This document shows positions 42,054 through 52,087 of a DNA stretch of 64,000 nucleotides, piece after piece. Source of the stretch: Chitinophagaceae bacterium (lineage in GTDB: Bacteria; Bacteroidota; Bacteroidia; Chitinophagales; Chitinophagaceae); assembly GCA_947447465.1 (NCBI GenBank), contig CANFKE010000011.1:30811-94810 (forward strand), given 5' to 3'. Both the position numbers and the translations under genes were made by a program. Below the pieces are notes generated by a model that saw nothing but the letters and a program-made list of their open reading frames with translations, was not told the DNA's origin and made no database searches. Every line of letters starts with the position of its first letter. Position 1 is the first letter of the stretch.

Positions 42054-45000
42054 TTATCGCAGCAACGTGAAGTTACCGTTATGATGCTCTTTCTTACCAT
42101 CCTTAAATGTGGCATCGATATAGTAAACGAATACGCCCTGCGGCTGTATCTCACCATTGTACTTACCATCCCATCCAAGACCATCGATCTTGTTGGTGCT
42201 GAAGATCATTTCACCCCAACGGTTATAGATCTCCATCTTAAAGGCTGTCAATCCTTTTGTCAGATATCCGCGTGGGAAGAAGTAATCATTGATACCATCA
42301 CCATTAGGAGTAAATGCATTTGGTATTTCCATATAGCAGTCAGCAAGTACGTTCACGGTATCCGATGCGCTGCAACCATTGATAGAAACAGTAGCATAGT
42401 ATGAACCTGGAGTAATTACATTGATGCTAGGCGTCAATTCACCTGAGTTCCAAACCCATGATGCACCAAGAGTACCTGCATTGATGAGGTCATAAAGCTG
42501 TATAGGATTACTGCCCTCACATATTGTAGTATCTTGTCCCAGATTGATGACCGGAGTAGGATAAACACCCAATGTCAGGAACATCGTAGTATCAGGGCAA
42601 ATATCATAATAAGCAGTTACTGCAATTGCATAAGTACCCGGAGTAGTGAAACCATGTATCACAGGGTTTGTATTTCTAACACTGTCCAATGCGCTGAAAC
42701 TCCATACAAGTCCCGTAAATCCTTCGCCTGTATTAGCTGTAAGGAAGGTAACATTTGTACCTGTACATATCACCGAATCACTCTCTGTAACATAAGGAGA
42801 TGGATATGGTGCTATTCTTGCAGTTATTGGCGTACGTGGACCTACGCAACCGGTAGCAGATGTCTGATTAACATACCAGGTATATAGACCCGGAACCAAA
42901 GTTGAAGGTGTTGGCGCAATTGCAGATCCTGTTCCACCCACTGAATCGGTGTACCAAAGTATATTAGTACCTGTTGCAGTCAATGGTGCGCTGATACCAT
43001 ACTGGCAATACTCTACATTGGTAACAGCAGGTACCGGAGGTATCGGATAGATAACAACATTGGTAGTAGCAGAAGCACGACATGCATTGATGAATGCAGT
43101 AACTGTATATACACCAGATGCATTCTGATCGACACCGGTCAGAACAGGATTCTGAAGTATTGACGAATATGCATTAGGTCCGCTCCATGTATAATTAGTA
43201 CCACCGTTAGCAGATCCTGCAGTCAATTGCAGATTTCCTACTGCGCAGAACGGACTGTTGTTGCTGGCGAATGGCTGCGGAATTGGGTTAACTACAACCC
43301 ATGTACTGTCTTTAGAGAAACAGTTGTTGATACCTACTGTAAGTATATATCTTCCTGAATCTTGAAGTACAGCAGGATTGATGATCGGATTTTGCAATGC
43401 TGAAGTAAAACCATTTGGACCGGTCCAACTGAAGGTTACACCTGCAGTTCCGTCAGAACCATATAAGTTCAAAGGATCTCCCTCACAAACCGGACTGTTA
43501 CTATTTACGAATGGAATAGCAGGGTGCAGGGTATCTACAAGAGCAACAGGACCAACTATATTGTATGTACAGAATTTTGGTGCTACTGGAACAATTGAAA
43601 TATTTGAATATAACCCTTGATACAACGAAGGAATTGTCAATATACCTGTAGGAGATACCGTACCAGTGTAAGTATTAGCAACACCACTATCTAAATAATT
43701 AACGGTCATAACAAACCCCGCAGGCAAACCACCCAGTTTAATGTATCCGTCATTACCACCACAGGTTGATATGTTTTTTGTTCCTACTATAGATATGATA
43801 TTCTGCGGAGGAGTTTGAACTGTAGTTGAAGCAGTTCCTGTACAACCTGAATTATCCGTAACCGTAACTGTAAAAGGTCCGGTAGGAAGACCTGTAGCAA
43901 CAGAAGAAGTCTGAACTGGAGAAGAACTCCATACGTATGAGAATGGAGGAACACCTACACCAACTGTAGCATAGGCTTTACCATCGCTACCTGCATAACA
44001 TGATACTGAGTCAGAAGTGGCAGAAACCGTCACATGGCCTCCAAATATCCTGATCGTATCTGTTTTGGTACAACCTAGGTCATTGGTAACGGTAACTACA
44101 TAATCTGTATTAACAGTAGGTGTTGCTATAGGATTCGCACATGTAGTACAACTTAAACCCAACGCAGGAGACCAGCTGTAAGTTAATGGAAGAGCAACAT
44201 CGGTAGCACCGGAAGTAATGGTGATCGGATTACCGAAACACAATGTGGTATCATTACTTGGGTGCAACTGAAGATGCGATGGTCTTACACGTGTGTACAA
44301 AGTATCGGGGCAACCGAAACCTGCATAAGGCTGCATAATAACTGCATAAGTTGTAGCAACAGGTGGCATTGGCAGCGTAATAGACTGAGTGGTACCATAA
44401 ATTGTTGTAAATGTCAATGAGTCATACCAGGTATAAACACTGAAGCCTGCAGGTGCAGTCAATGTCGTAGTAGTTGAATCGCAACCTCCTGCAGAAATAG
44501 AGAACAAACCGCAGCTCATGTCAAGATAACCGTAGCCAAAGTGTCCGCCCAAATCACAATCACCACTGGCAAAATCGATCCTGATAGTCGTTCCGCCCAG
44601 TCCGGAAAGATTGATACTTGCAGTGGTCCATCCTTTATAATAAACGTCTCCTCCTATAGCAGAGTGCGTGAATCCGGGTAATCCCGAAGTATAGTTATAA
44701 TTATATTGAGCGCAAGCAATAGGAACGTTGGTTGCAGAGTCATATGCATGTACCTCAAATCTTGGCTGTGAGGTCGCATCATGGCCGGAACCGCCATCCT
44801 CTAACACAACCGCATAACGATAGATAAGGCTGTAATTAGATACTGATGTTGGTACGTGTATATAATATCTCGCTTTTTCCGCCTCTGAGCCTACATTGTC
44901 ATTACCTAGCTTCAATGAAAATGAGCCGCCACCGGGAGCTACGATAGGGAAACCACCGTACATATCTGTACCTGCACCTGATGTAAGCGTATGACGACCT

Positions 45001-45182
45001 ACCATAGCCGCTGTTGCTGTCGGGGTGTTAATAGGACAGCAAGTACCGATGAAATAGTTCCACACTGAAGTGTTACCCAACTCAAAATCGATGTTGGGCG
45101 GGCAATCCTGAGCAAAAGACCTGAAACAAAGGCCTGTTAACAGGAGGGAGAGCAAAAGTATCTTATTGTATTTCATAGACAT
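42054..45182 (-). CDS. Giant secreted protein with SprB/PKD-like repeats and T9SS type B (CHU_C) sorting domain
   Basis: 1042 residues. Signal peptide ending RSFAQ. N-terminal 25-230 is a beta-sandwich beginning 'DCPPNIDFELGNTSVWNYFIG', a module frequent in gliding-bacteria surface proteins. Then PKD/Ig-like units with 'CTTCANPIATPTVNTDYVVTVT', one SprB-type repeat ('SVSCYAGSDGKAYATVGVGVPPFSYVW', about 390-416), more Ig-like units, and C-terminal 'NAFTPNGDGINDYFFPRG...YNRWGEMIF...WDGKYNG...PQGVFVYYI', the type B gliding motility-associated domain. Expected to be exported by T9SS and kept at the surface; SprB relatives act as mobile adhesins in gliding. Role inferred. Confidence 0.93.
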   Translation of the reverse strand: MSMKYNKILLLSLLLTGLCFRSFAQDCPPNIDFELGNTSVWNYFIGTCCPINTPTATAAMVGRHTLTSGAGTDMYGGFPIVAPGGGSFSLKLGNDNVGSEAEKARYYIHVPTSVSNYSLIYRYAVVLEDGGSGHDATSQPRFEVHAYDSATNVPIACAQYNYNYTSGLPGFTHSAIGGDVYYKGWTTASINLSGLGGTTIRIDFASGDCDLGGHFGYGYLDMSCGLFSISAGGCDSTTTTLTAPAGFSVYTWYDSLTFTTIYGTTQSITLPMPPVATTYAVIMQPYAGFGCPDTLYTRVRPSHLQLHPSNDTTLCFGNPITITSGATDVALPLTYSWSPALGLSCTTCANPIATPTVNTDYVVTVTNDLGCTKTDTIRIFGGHVTVSATSDSVSCYAGSDGKAYATVGVGVPPFSYVWSSSPVQTSSVATGLPTGPFTVTVTDNSGCTGTASTTVQTPPQNIISIVGTKNISTCGGNDGYIKLGGLPAGFVMTVNYLDSGVANTYTGTVSPTGILTIPSLYQGLYSNISIVPVAPKFCTYNIVGPVALVDTLHPAIPFVNSNSPVCEGDPLNLYGSDGTAGVTFSWTGPNGFTSALQNPIINPAVLQDSGRYILTVGINNCFSKDSTWVVVNPIPQPFASNNSPFCAVGNLQLTAGSANGGTNYTWSGPNAYSSILQNPVLTGVDQNASGVYTVTAFINACRASATTNVVIYPIPPVPAVTNVEYCQYGISAPLTATGTNILWYTDSVGGTGSAIAPTPSTLVPGLYTWYVNQTSATGCVGPRTPITARIAPYPSPYVTESDSVICTGTNVTFLTANTGEGFTGLVWSFSALDSVRNTNPVIHGFTTPGTYAIAVTAYYDICPDTTMFLTLGVYPTPVINLGQDTTICEGSNPIQLYDLINAGTLGASWVWNSGELTPSINVITPGSYYATVSINGCSASDTVNVLADCYMEIPNAFTPNGDGINDYFFPRGYLTKGLTAFKMEIYNRWGEMIFSTNKIDGLGWDGKYNGEIQPQGVFVYYIDATFKDGKKEHHNGNFTLLR

Positions 45183-45604
45183 CTTTGGAGCGGTTAACTA
45201 ATCCTTATTATAACGATAGTGTTTTGTATCAATAGTTTAAATAGTATCTAAATTATTGTCTTGCAAAATATGCATTTATTTAAAAATATTATAGCAGACC
45301 ATAAAAATAAATAAAAACAATGTATTTCTGACAAAAAATACGTGAATTACAATTTTCCTTACAGCTGCATCAACATTTTTAAAAAGTGACCTATATATAG
45401 GACAGTAAAAAATTGTGAATTCGTTGGCAAATATTAAATATTAATAATCATAATTCACAAAATCCACTATCACATTTGTAATAATTGCAAAGCATCAACT
45501 TCAATCTGCTACATGTTCATAGAGAATAAATAGCAATAACACATACGACTAATAACAAATCACATTAAAAAGGTAGTTTTGACAAATAAAACAGGGTTTA
45601 TCTC
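45183..45604. other. AT-rich 422-base divergent promoter region
   Basis: Between the divergent type B protein gene and kdsA. No gene or strong hairpin seen. The kdsA -7 box is at its right end. Confidence 0.65.
45574..45581 (+). promoter_or_regulatory. -7 element TAGTTTTG of kdsA
   Basis: Exact TAnnTTTG, 23 bases before the ATG at 45605. Confidence 0.65.
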
Positions 45605-46432
45605 ATGCAATCTTTCTTATCCGATCTTTTTGCAAAGCAAAATACAAGCAGTAATAATTTCTTCCTGATGGCAGGTCCTTGCGTCATAGAAAGCGAAGAA
45701 GTGATCATGGCTACAGCCGAAAAGGTTGTTACTATCTGCGACAAACTGAATATTCCGCTTATTTTCAAATCGTCTTACCGCAAAGCCAACCGTAGCCGCC
45801 TGGATAGTTTTTCTGGCATCGGCGATGAAAAAGCATTGAAAATACTGGCAAAAGTTCGTGATAATTTCGGCGTTCCACTGGTAACAGATATTCATGATGC
45901 CGGCGAAGCTGCTATGGCTGCCGCTTATGTGGATGTGTTGCAGATACCGGCTTTCCTTTGCCGCCAAACAGACATTCTGGTAGCCGCAGCAAAAACCGGC
46001 AAAATTGTGAATGTGAAAAAAGGTCAGTTCCTCGCACCTGAGTCAATGGTATTTGCCGTAGATAAGATCACGCAGAGTAATAATAATAAGATCATGCTCA
46101 CAGACCGCGGCACCATGTTTGGCTACCACGATCTTATTGTTGACTATCGTGGCATCCCTGCTATGCAAGATCTGGGCGTACCTGTTGTTATGGATTGCAC
46201 CCACTCATTGCAGCAACCCAATACTACCAGCGGAGTTACCGGCGGCAATCCGAAGATGATAGAGACCATATGTCGCGCTGCAATAGCGGTAGGTACCGAC
46301 GGTCTCTTCATTGAGACACACCCTGATCCGGCTCACGCTAAATCTGATGGTGCTAATATGCTCGATCTTGCTCAATTAGAACCACTGATGATAAAGCTCA
46401 CAAAACTCCGTCAGGTAGTGAATACTTTGTAA
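45605..46432 (+). CDS. kdsA: 3-deoxy-8-phosphooctulonate synthase
   Basis: 275 residues. KdsA signatures: 'MAGPCVIESEE' (about 22-32), 'IFKSSYRKANRSRLDSFSGIG' (about 57-77), 'TDIHDAGEA' , 'QIPAFLCRQTDIL' and 'NVKKGQFLAPESM'. Makes Kdo-8-phosphate from arabinose-5-phosphate and phosphoenolpyruvate for the lipopolysaccharide core. The 'KKGQ' and 'CxH'-lacking pattern near residue 22 cannot settle metal dependence by eye. Single gene followed by a repeat-rich spacer. Confidence 0.95.
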   Translation: MQSFLSDLFAKQNTSSNNFFLMAGPCVIESEEVIMATAEKVVTICDKLNIPLIFKSSYRKANRSRLDSFSGIGDEKALKILAKVRDNFGVPLVTDIHDAGEAAMAAAYVDVLQIPAFLCRQTDILVAAAKTGKIVNVKKGQFLAPESMVFAVDKITQSNNNKIMLTDRGTMFGYHDLIVDYRGIPAMQDLGVPVVMDCTHSLQQPNTTSGVTGGNPKMIETICRAAIAVGTDGLFIETHPDPAHAKSDGANMLDLAQLEPLMIKLTKLRQVVNTL

Positions 46433-46541
46433 ACTACATTGCCTGACTGTCATGGCAAGCCTCTGAGTTTGCACTGAGTTATCTAAGCAGAACTGCGGTA
46501 ATCTTTGCCCATCGGGACGTATCGTCTTTGCACACAATACA

Positions 46542-46630
46542 GACCCTGAAAGGATCACCGATGTCAGCACAGGGTTTTAACCCTATGACGACCGTAATAA
46601 AAATAAAGTCCTGAAAGGACGACATCATTA
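46542..46630 (+). repeat. Dispersed repeat cluster (two CCTGAAAGG units)
   Basis: Two units, 'CCCTGAAAGG' at about 46544 and 'AGTCCTGAAAGGACGACAT' at 46607-46625, flank a small palindrome AGGGTTTTAACCCT (46571-46584). The second unit matches 25695-25717. No ORF uses this 224-base spacer convincingly. Confidence 0.5.
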
Positions 46631-46656
46631 TTTAAGCAAACAACCACCAGACTTTT

Positions 46657-48819
46657 ATGTTCACACACACTAAGTCCATACTTACACTAGCCATAACGGC
46701 CATGTTGTGCTCAACTGCTACAGCACAGAAAAAACAATTCACCATGGCAGAGGCCACCAATGGCATGAGCTCTACGCTTGCTCCCAAAGGAATAAAAGGT
46801 GCATCATGGCAACCGGGCACAGATATACTCTGGCAGGTAGAAAAGAAAAACGATAAAGATCAATGGACAACTATCAACTATGCTACTGAAAAGACAGGCA
46901 CAATATCATCTGTTGAGCAGGGTGTATATCCCGATGGTGAAAAAGTGAATAGTATTCCTGCGATCAAATGGTTAAGTAAAGACAAAGCTTATTTCATTAA
47001 TGACAACAGCGTTATAACAGGCACACTTGATGGTAATAAGTTCAGTTGGAACAAATGGATAAAGTTGCCCGACAACAATGCCAATACCACAGTTGACAAA
47101 AGTATGCGCATTGCCTACACCATAGACAACAACCTGTGGATGATAGACAAAGACAAAAAGGTGATACAGGTGACCAAAGAGACCGACAAAGCAATAGTTT
47201 GCGGCCGCGCGGTACACCGCGATGAGTTTGGTATAGACCGTGGTATCTTCTTCTCACCAAAAGGCACATATCTGGCATATTATCGCATGGATCAGACCAT
47301 GGTGAAAGACTATCCTGTTGTAAAGTGGGATGTAGTTCCTGCACGTGCCGACATGGTCAAATACCCCATGGCCGGACAAGCATCGCACGAGGTAACATTA
47401 TGTGTATATGATCCCGCTACAGGAAATACGGTCGCTTTGAAAACAGGAGAAAAACACAAAGACCATTACCTGACCTGTGTTACCTGGAGTCCGGATGAAA
47501 AGTACATCTACGTGGCCATACTCAGCCGTGAACAGAATCATCTTTTACTCAACAAATACAATGCTAAGACCGGAGAAAAAGTAAAGACATTATTTGAAGA
47601 GACCGATCCTAAATATGTTCATCCTACTCACCCATTGATGTTCGTGCCGGGTTTTGATGATGAGTTCATCTGGTGGAGCGAACGTGATGGCTATGCTCAT
47701 CTGTATCTTTATAATACTGACGGCACATTGATCCGCCAGGTTACCAAAGGCAACTGGGTTGTCAATGAGATAGTTGGTTATAACAAGCAGGAAGGTAAGA
47801 TCATATTCACCGCGGCCAAAGAATCACCTTTAGAGAAACACATCTACTCTGTGAATATAGATAATGGCAGCATTGACCGCATAGATAAAGGCGCAGGTAT
47901 GCACAGTGCTACCTGCACAGAAGATGGCAAATACGTATTGGATGTATATAGTGCAGGTGATGTACCCAAAACGACCTGTGTCCGCACCACCGATGGAAAG
48001 ACAACTGTTGATCTGCTGAAGTCTCCTGATCCTCTTGCAGATTATGACCGCGCTGAGGTACGTAATGTCACTATCAAAGCCGCAGATGGTGTGACCCTGC
48101 TATATGGCAAGCTCATACTACCGCCTCATTTCGACAGTACAAAGAAATACCCGACTATCGTTTACCTGTATAATGGACCTAACGTACAATTGCTGCACAA
48201 CTCATTCCCAGCCAGTGGCAACCTATGGTATGAATATATGGCACAGCATGGCTACATTATCTTTACTATGGATGGCCGTGGTAGCTGGAACAGAGGTACT
48301 GCTTTCGAACAGGCTACATTCCGCCATCTTGGCGATGTGGAAATGGACGATCAGTTGAAAGGCGTTGACTACCTGAAGAAACTAAAGTATGTAGATGCCA
48401 ATCGTATGGGCGTACATGGCTGGAGTTTTGGTGGATTTATGACCACATCGCTGATGCTGAAACATCCCGGCGTCTTTAAGGTGGCTGTAGCGGGCGGTCC
48501 GGTTATGGACTGGAGCATGTATGAAGTAATGTACACCGAGCGATACATGGATACTCCGGAAGGGAATCCTCTGGGATACAAAAACTCTTGTCTGCTGGAT
48601 AAAGTAAAGAACCTGCAAGGCAAGCTGATGCTCATACATGGCACCAGCGATGATGTGGTGGTGTGGCAGCACAGCATAGACTTTATCAAAAAAAGTGTGG
48701 ATGAAGGTGTACAGGTAGATTACTTTGTATATCCCGGTCATGAACACAATGTTCGTGGCAAAGACCGCGTTCACCTTATGCAAAAGATCACCAACTATTT
48801 TGACGACTATTTGAAATAA
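46657..48819 (+). CDS. Dipeptidyl peptidase IV-like S9 family serine peptidase
   Basis: 720 residues. Signal peptide ending STATAQ; N-terminal beta-propeller (about 70-440); C-terminal alpha/beta-hydrolase (about 460-720). Catalytic triad: Ser590 in 'GWSFGG', Asp665/666 in 'GTSDDVVV', His in 'YPGHEHNV' (695-697). DPP IV-type enzymes cut X-Pro dipeptides from peptide N-termini in the periplasm, feeding peptide uptake; specificity here is inferred. Full length for the family (DPP IV about 720-760). Ends just before a perfect palindromic terminator. Confidence 0.93.
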   Translation: MFTHTKSILTLAITAMLCSTATAQKKQFTMAEATNGMSSTLAPKGIKGASWQPGTDILWQVEKKNDKDQWTTINYATEKTGTISSVEQGVYPDGEKVNSIPAIKWLSKDKAYFINDNSVITGTLDGNKFSWNKWIKLPDNNANTTVDKSMRIAYTIDNNLWMIDKDKKVIQVTKETDKAIVCGRAVHRDEFGIDRGIFFSPKGTYLAYYRMDQTMVKDYPVVKWDVVPARADMVKYPMAGQASHEVTLCVYDPATGNTVALKTGEKHKDHYLTCVTWSPDEKYIYVAILSREQNHLLLNKYNAKTGEKVKTLFEETDPKYVHPTHPLMFVPGFDDEFIWWSERDGYAHLYLYNTDGTLIRQVTKGNWVVNEIVGYNKQEGKIIFTAAKESPLEKHIYSVNIDNGSIDRIDKGAGMHSATCTEDGKYVLDVYSAGDVPKTTCVRTTDGKTTVDLLKSPDPLADYDRAEVRNVTIKAADGVTLLYGKLILPPHFDSTKKYPTIVYLYNGPNVQLLHNSFPASGNLWYEYMAQHGYIIFTMDGRGSWNRGTAFEQATFRHLGDVEMDDQLKGVDYLKKLKYVDANRMGVHGWSFGGFMTTSLMLKHPGVFKVAVAGGPVMDWSMYEVMYTERYMDTPEGNPLGYKNSCLLDKVKNLQGKLMLIHGTSDDVVVWQHSIDFIKKSVDEGVQVDYFVYPGHEHNVRGKDRVHLMQKITNYFDDYLK

Positions 48820-48844
48820 TAGCTAACAAGTAATCTTATAAATA

Positions 48845-48876
48845 AAGAAAGGAATTGCGATCGCAATTCCTTTCTT
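48845..48876. terminator. Perfect 32-base palindromic terminator
   Basis: 16-base self-complementary arms centred on GCGATCGC; A/T-rich edges on both strands. Lies between the peptidase stop (48819) and the converging lipoprotein gene. Confidence 0.85.
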
Positions 48877-48936
48877 CATTTACTACTATAGCGCAGCACA
48901 TTGCATTACCTGTGCGCTGTAGAATATTACTGATAC

Positions 48937-49323
48937 TTACTTCTTTAACTCATCAAATGGTATCGGAGTACTTACTCCATCTTTAGGCTCCATCTCCGTA
49001 TTACGCGGATCTTTGGTCACTACTACCTCTCCTCTTTTCAACAGGTTACCCTTACCATAAATACGCTCTACCAATTGTCCGTATTCTCTTGCCTTTTTTG
49101 CCTTCTCTTCGGGCGATGCACTGTAGAAGGTCACATCCCCGATCACCAGCTTCATATGCGAACGATCTTCGTCTATCAATATTTTTACAGATTGATACGT
49201 TGGAAAAACTGTAGCAAGACTATCCTGTACTATCAATGTTTTACCATCATTTTCCATCTCCTTACAACCCGGCAGCGCAAATGAACCGGCCGCAGCTAAC
49301 AATATCAAAACAATTCTTTTCAT
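48937..49323 (-). CDS. Small hypothetical lipoprotein
   Basis: 128 residues. Lipobox LPGC (Cys20). Mature region: 'YQSVKILIDEDRSHMKLVIGDVTFYSASPEEKAKKAREYGQLVERIYGKGN', a single alpha/beta domain, then an acidic Pro-rich tail. No family recognised. Close behind the dapB promoter region but on the same strand as dapB, 77 bases after it. Confidence 0.7.
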   Translation of the reverse strand: MKRIVLILLAAAGSFALPGCKEMENDGKTLIVQDSLATVFPTYQSVKILIDEDRSHMKLVIGDVTFYSASPEEKAKKAREYGQLVERIYGKGNLLKRGEVVVTKDPRNTEMEPKDGVSTPIPFDELKK

Positions 49324-49400
49324 ATCATTCAGTTTAGAAATTAAAAGTAAGCAACATTATCAGATCGATACAATATTGATCTCATTCCTCGATCATTGAG

Positions 49401-50132
49401 TTATTCGGCAGTTGAACCATTAAACAACACATCCCTCATCGTAAATACGCCCTTCTTGCCTTTCAGAAACTCTGCTGCCAGCACAGCCCCTAATGCAAAT
49501 CCTTCACGGCTATGTGCCGTATGTATCAATTCTATATCATCAATTGCCGAGGCATACTTTACCTTATGGGTACCGGGTACATTTTCAACCCTATGTGCTA
49601 CTATTGGTAAGATACTTTCATTGTTGGCCAAATTCAATGCCCATGTTCTTTTAGTAGCTGCCCGCTCCAATATCTGCTCTGCTATAGTTATGGCAGTGCC
49701 GCTAGGAGCATCTTTTTTCTGCGTATGATGTGTCTCTTCAACACTTACATTATACTCAGGGTGTGTATGCATTAATGCAGCCAGCTGCTTATTCACTTCA
49801 AAAAATATGTTGACTCCGATACTGAAGTTAGATGCCTGCAAAAAACCGACACCTTTATCATTGGCCATGGCCGCAGCTACAGGCACCTCATCATTCCATC
49901 CAGTCGAGCCGCATACTACCGGCACTCCCAAAGACAGACAATCCAATACATTTTCTTTGGCCACTTCAGGGCTGGTAAACTCAATAGCAATATCAATATG
50001 CTGCATGTGTGCTGCATCCAGCTCATGCCTGTTAGCACTTGTTATTCGCAAAGTCACATTATGTCCTCTTTTTATTGCTATCTCCTCTATGGCATGGCCC
50101 ATTTTACCATACCCTATTAATGCTATGTTCAT
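49401..50132 (-). CDS. dapB: 4-hydroxy-tetrahydrodipicolinate reductase
   Basis: 243 residues from ATG 50132; the codon two positions upstream is TTG and less likely. N-terminal NAD(P)-binding 'NIALIGYGKMGHAI' (2-15), 'EFTSPEVAKEN', 'GSTGW', 'SNFSIGVNIFFEV' and the family signature 'ETHHTQKKDAPSGTA' (about 134-148) with the catalytic His pair and Lys. Second step of the DAP/lysine branch supplying lysine and meso-DAP for peptidoglycan. No other dap gene is adjacent. Confidence 0.94.
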   Translation of the reverse strand: MNIALIGYGKMGHAIEEIAIKRGHNVTLRITSANRHELDAAHMQHIDIAIEFTSPEVAKENVLDCLSLGVPVVCGSTGWNDEVPVAAAMANDKGVGFLQASNFSIGVNIFFEVNKQLAALMHTHPEYNVSVEETHHTQKKDAPSGTAITIAEQILERAATKRTWALNLANNESILPIVAHRVENVPGTHKVKYASAIDDIELIHTAHSREGFALGAVLAAEFLKGKKGVFTMRDVLFNGSTAE

Positions 50133-50247
50133 GATCAAAATTTCCTTTAGTGAAGATAAGATGTATCAATTGAAATCTGTTCAAATAACACCCACATCCC
50201 CTATCTCCATCACATACGATCCCGAACTCGGTCGGGAGGCAATGCTA

Positions 50248-51432
50248 TTAAATTACTGCAAGTATTGTTTCCTGCTCCGTTTCGTTGCTCTTAAGAGTCA
50301 TTACCTCTACCCATAAAATTACCCACATTACGATAGCAGGCACAGCCTTAATGAAATATACTTCCAGGAAATTATGGCGGAAGTCGTGTGGGAAAAGGTC
50401 GGTAGGCGTAAGGCAACTCACTACAAACACGAACAACATCAATGCCTTATGTATTGATGTGCGTGGCCTTGAAAAATACCATATACCCACACCTGTAAGC
50501 ACAAGTATGTATGTCGGCGATTCGGCTTTGTGGTTGAATATGATCACCCATATCAGCATAAAGGCCAGCATTAACAACCTGAACGTTTCATTTTTATACA
50601 TGCTGATACGTGCAAAGGGAACAAAAAATAACAAGGCACCAATAATTGTGACCACACTTTTACCTCCGTTCAACCCGAACCAGGTATGCAACCATCCCAA
50701 TACAGACATGCCATATGAAACAGCTTCATCCTGTCCCATCATTACCACCCAGTTATGATATTGCCATATCAGCATATCAGGCGATATGACTACAAGCGGC
50801 AATACAGCCAGCAATATCGTCCATACCATTCCCCAACCAATGAATTTCATTTTGTCGGGATAAAAGATAAAGAGGCACACCACAATAACAGCATAGATCT
50901 TAATGAATGCTGCCAACGCCACCCACAATGCCGCTTTCCACGCTTTCCCGCTTTGCAGGCTATTATAGGTACCTATCATCAGCGCCGCCATCAATCCGTT
51001 ACTTTGGGTGTTCTGCAAAGAGGTGAGCAGCTCCAGCAAAATGAACCACAGCATCAATGTCTGGTTGCGGGTGGTAAAGGGCAACTTACGCACTGCGGCA
51101 TACAGTGCCATTGCATTAAGCAGATTCCACGCTGGCATGGCAATGTAATCGGGTATCTTCGCCAGTAGCCCCATTGCCAATGCAAATGTTGGACTGTATT
51201 TATAGAGATCCCATTGCTCGGTAAGGTGATGAATGTATAAATTCTTTCCCTGCAGCAGATGAAAGAATGACAACTTGAAGATCACATAATTATTATAGTC
51301 GGTATAGGGAGGCGCAATATCAACATGCTTACTGATGATATAAAGGTGCAGACTGGCAACTATAGTTACCAACACATAAGCCCCCATTACCACCTTACTC
51401 TGCATTAAAAAATTTCGGATCGATGTCCACAT
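50248..51432 (-). CDS. GT87/DUF2029-type polytopic membrane glycosyltransferase-like protein
   Basis: 394 residues with about ten hydrophobic segments. 'HVDIAPPYTDYNNYVIFKLSFFHLLQGKNLY' (about 36-66) with the periplasmic Asp-containing loop and 'YKYSPTFALAMGLLAKIPD' (about 77-95) are the GT87 (PIM mannosyltransferase-like) N-terminal signatures. These enzymes use polyprenyl-phosphate sugars at the outer face of the inner membrane. Target polymer unknown. Upstream gene neighbours are unrelated. Confidence 0.78.
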   Translation of the reverse strand: MWTSIRNFLMQSKVVMGAYVLVTIVASLHLYIISKHVDIAPPYTDYNNYVIFKLSFFHLLQGKNLYIHHLTEQWDLYKYSPTFALAMGLLAKIPDYIAMPAWNLLNAMALYAAVRKLPFTTRNQTLMLWFILLELLTSLQNTQSNGLMAALMIGTYNSLQSGKAWKAALWVALAAFIKIYAVIVVCLFIFYPDKMKFIGWGMVWTILLAVLPLVVISPDMLIWQYHNWVVMMGQDEAVSYGMSVLGWLHTWFGLNGGKSVVTIIGALLFFVPFARISMYKNETFRLLMLAFMLIWVIIFNHKAESPTYILVLTGVGIWYFSRPRTSIHKALMLFVFVVSCLTPTDLFPHDFRHNFLEVYFIKAVPAIVMWVILWVEVMTLKSNETEQETILAVI

Positions 51433-51588
51433 AGTTATATAGTGTTTTCAACTGCGATAGGTACTACCTGCAAAAGACAAATGTAAAGCAGCAAAAGTAG
51501 AGTACTTTGTGATATAGATAATGCATTGCAGCACAAATAAACAATGACTACTCTGTCAGGAACGCATCAACGATGATCATAAAAACAA

Positions 51589-51614
51589 AAAACCACCCCA
51601 AAAGGAGTGGTTTT
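51589..51614 (-). terminator. Terminator of the rpsF-rpsR-rplI operon
   Basis: AAAACCAC pairs with GTGGTTTT with an added CC/GG inside; T runs on both sides. 20 bases past the rplI stop. Confidence 0.82.
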
Positions 51615-51634
51615 TATATTATAAGTAGTGAGGA

Positions 51635-52081
51635 CTATTCGCCTATCACTTCAAACTCGATCTCAACAACATTCTCTTTACCGAAGTCGATGCTAGCCTT
51701 ATGCAGACCTGCTTCCTTAACTTCGTCAAGAATGGTGATACGACGACGGTCAATTTCATAACCCTTCTGCTCACGGATAGCACGTGCTACCTGTATTGCA
51801 GTAACAGAACCAAATATTTTACCGCTTACACCGATCTTAGCACCTATCTTGATAGGAGATGATTTCAGTACTTCAGTAACATTGGCGATCTGTGCCATCA
51901 GTTTGTCTTCTTTCTTCTGCAATTGCTTACGACGCTCTTCCATTACCTTAGTATTAGATGCGCTTGCTTCTATTGCATATTTCTGTGGTATCAGGTAGTT
52001 ACGGGCATATCCCGGTTTTACTTCAACCAACTCATGGGCTGCGCCCAGATTATCAACGTCTTTTATGAGAATGATCTGCAT
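51635..52081 (-). CDS. rplI: 50S ribosomal protein L9
   Basis: 148 residues. 'MQIILIKDVDNLGAAHELVEVKPGYARNYLIPQKYAIEA' is the conserved L9 N-terminal domain, followed by a long connecting helix (about 42-75, 'RRKQLQKKEDKLMAQIANVTEVL') and the C-terminal domain ('GKIFGSVTAIQVARAI'). Third gene of the operon, 6 bases after rpsR. Binds 23S rRNA. Confidence 0.97.
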   Translation of the reverse strand: MQIILIKDVDNLGAAHELVEVKPGYARNYLIPQKYAIEASASNTKVMEERRKQLQKKEDKLMAQIANVTEVLKSSPIKIGAKIGVSGKIFGSVTAIQVARAIREQKGYEIDRRRITILDEVKEAGLHKASIDFGKENVVEIEFEVIGE

Positions 52082-52087
52082 GATTGT

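Noticed and set aside
46376..46570. Leftward 64-codon frame over the kdsA 3' end and repeat cluster
   Set aside because: Translation of repeat sequence; no conservation signal visible.
48845..48876. Restriction or methylation hotspot because of central GCGATCGC
   Set aside because: The palindrome's position and A/T ends fit a bidirectional terminator; the octamer occurs here once.
50215..50245. Hairpin CCCGA...TCGGG between dapB and the GT87-like gene as a terminator
   Set aside because: Only 5-bp stem and no T run; too weak to call.
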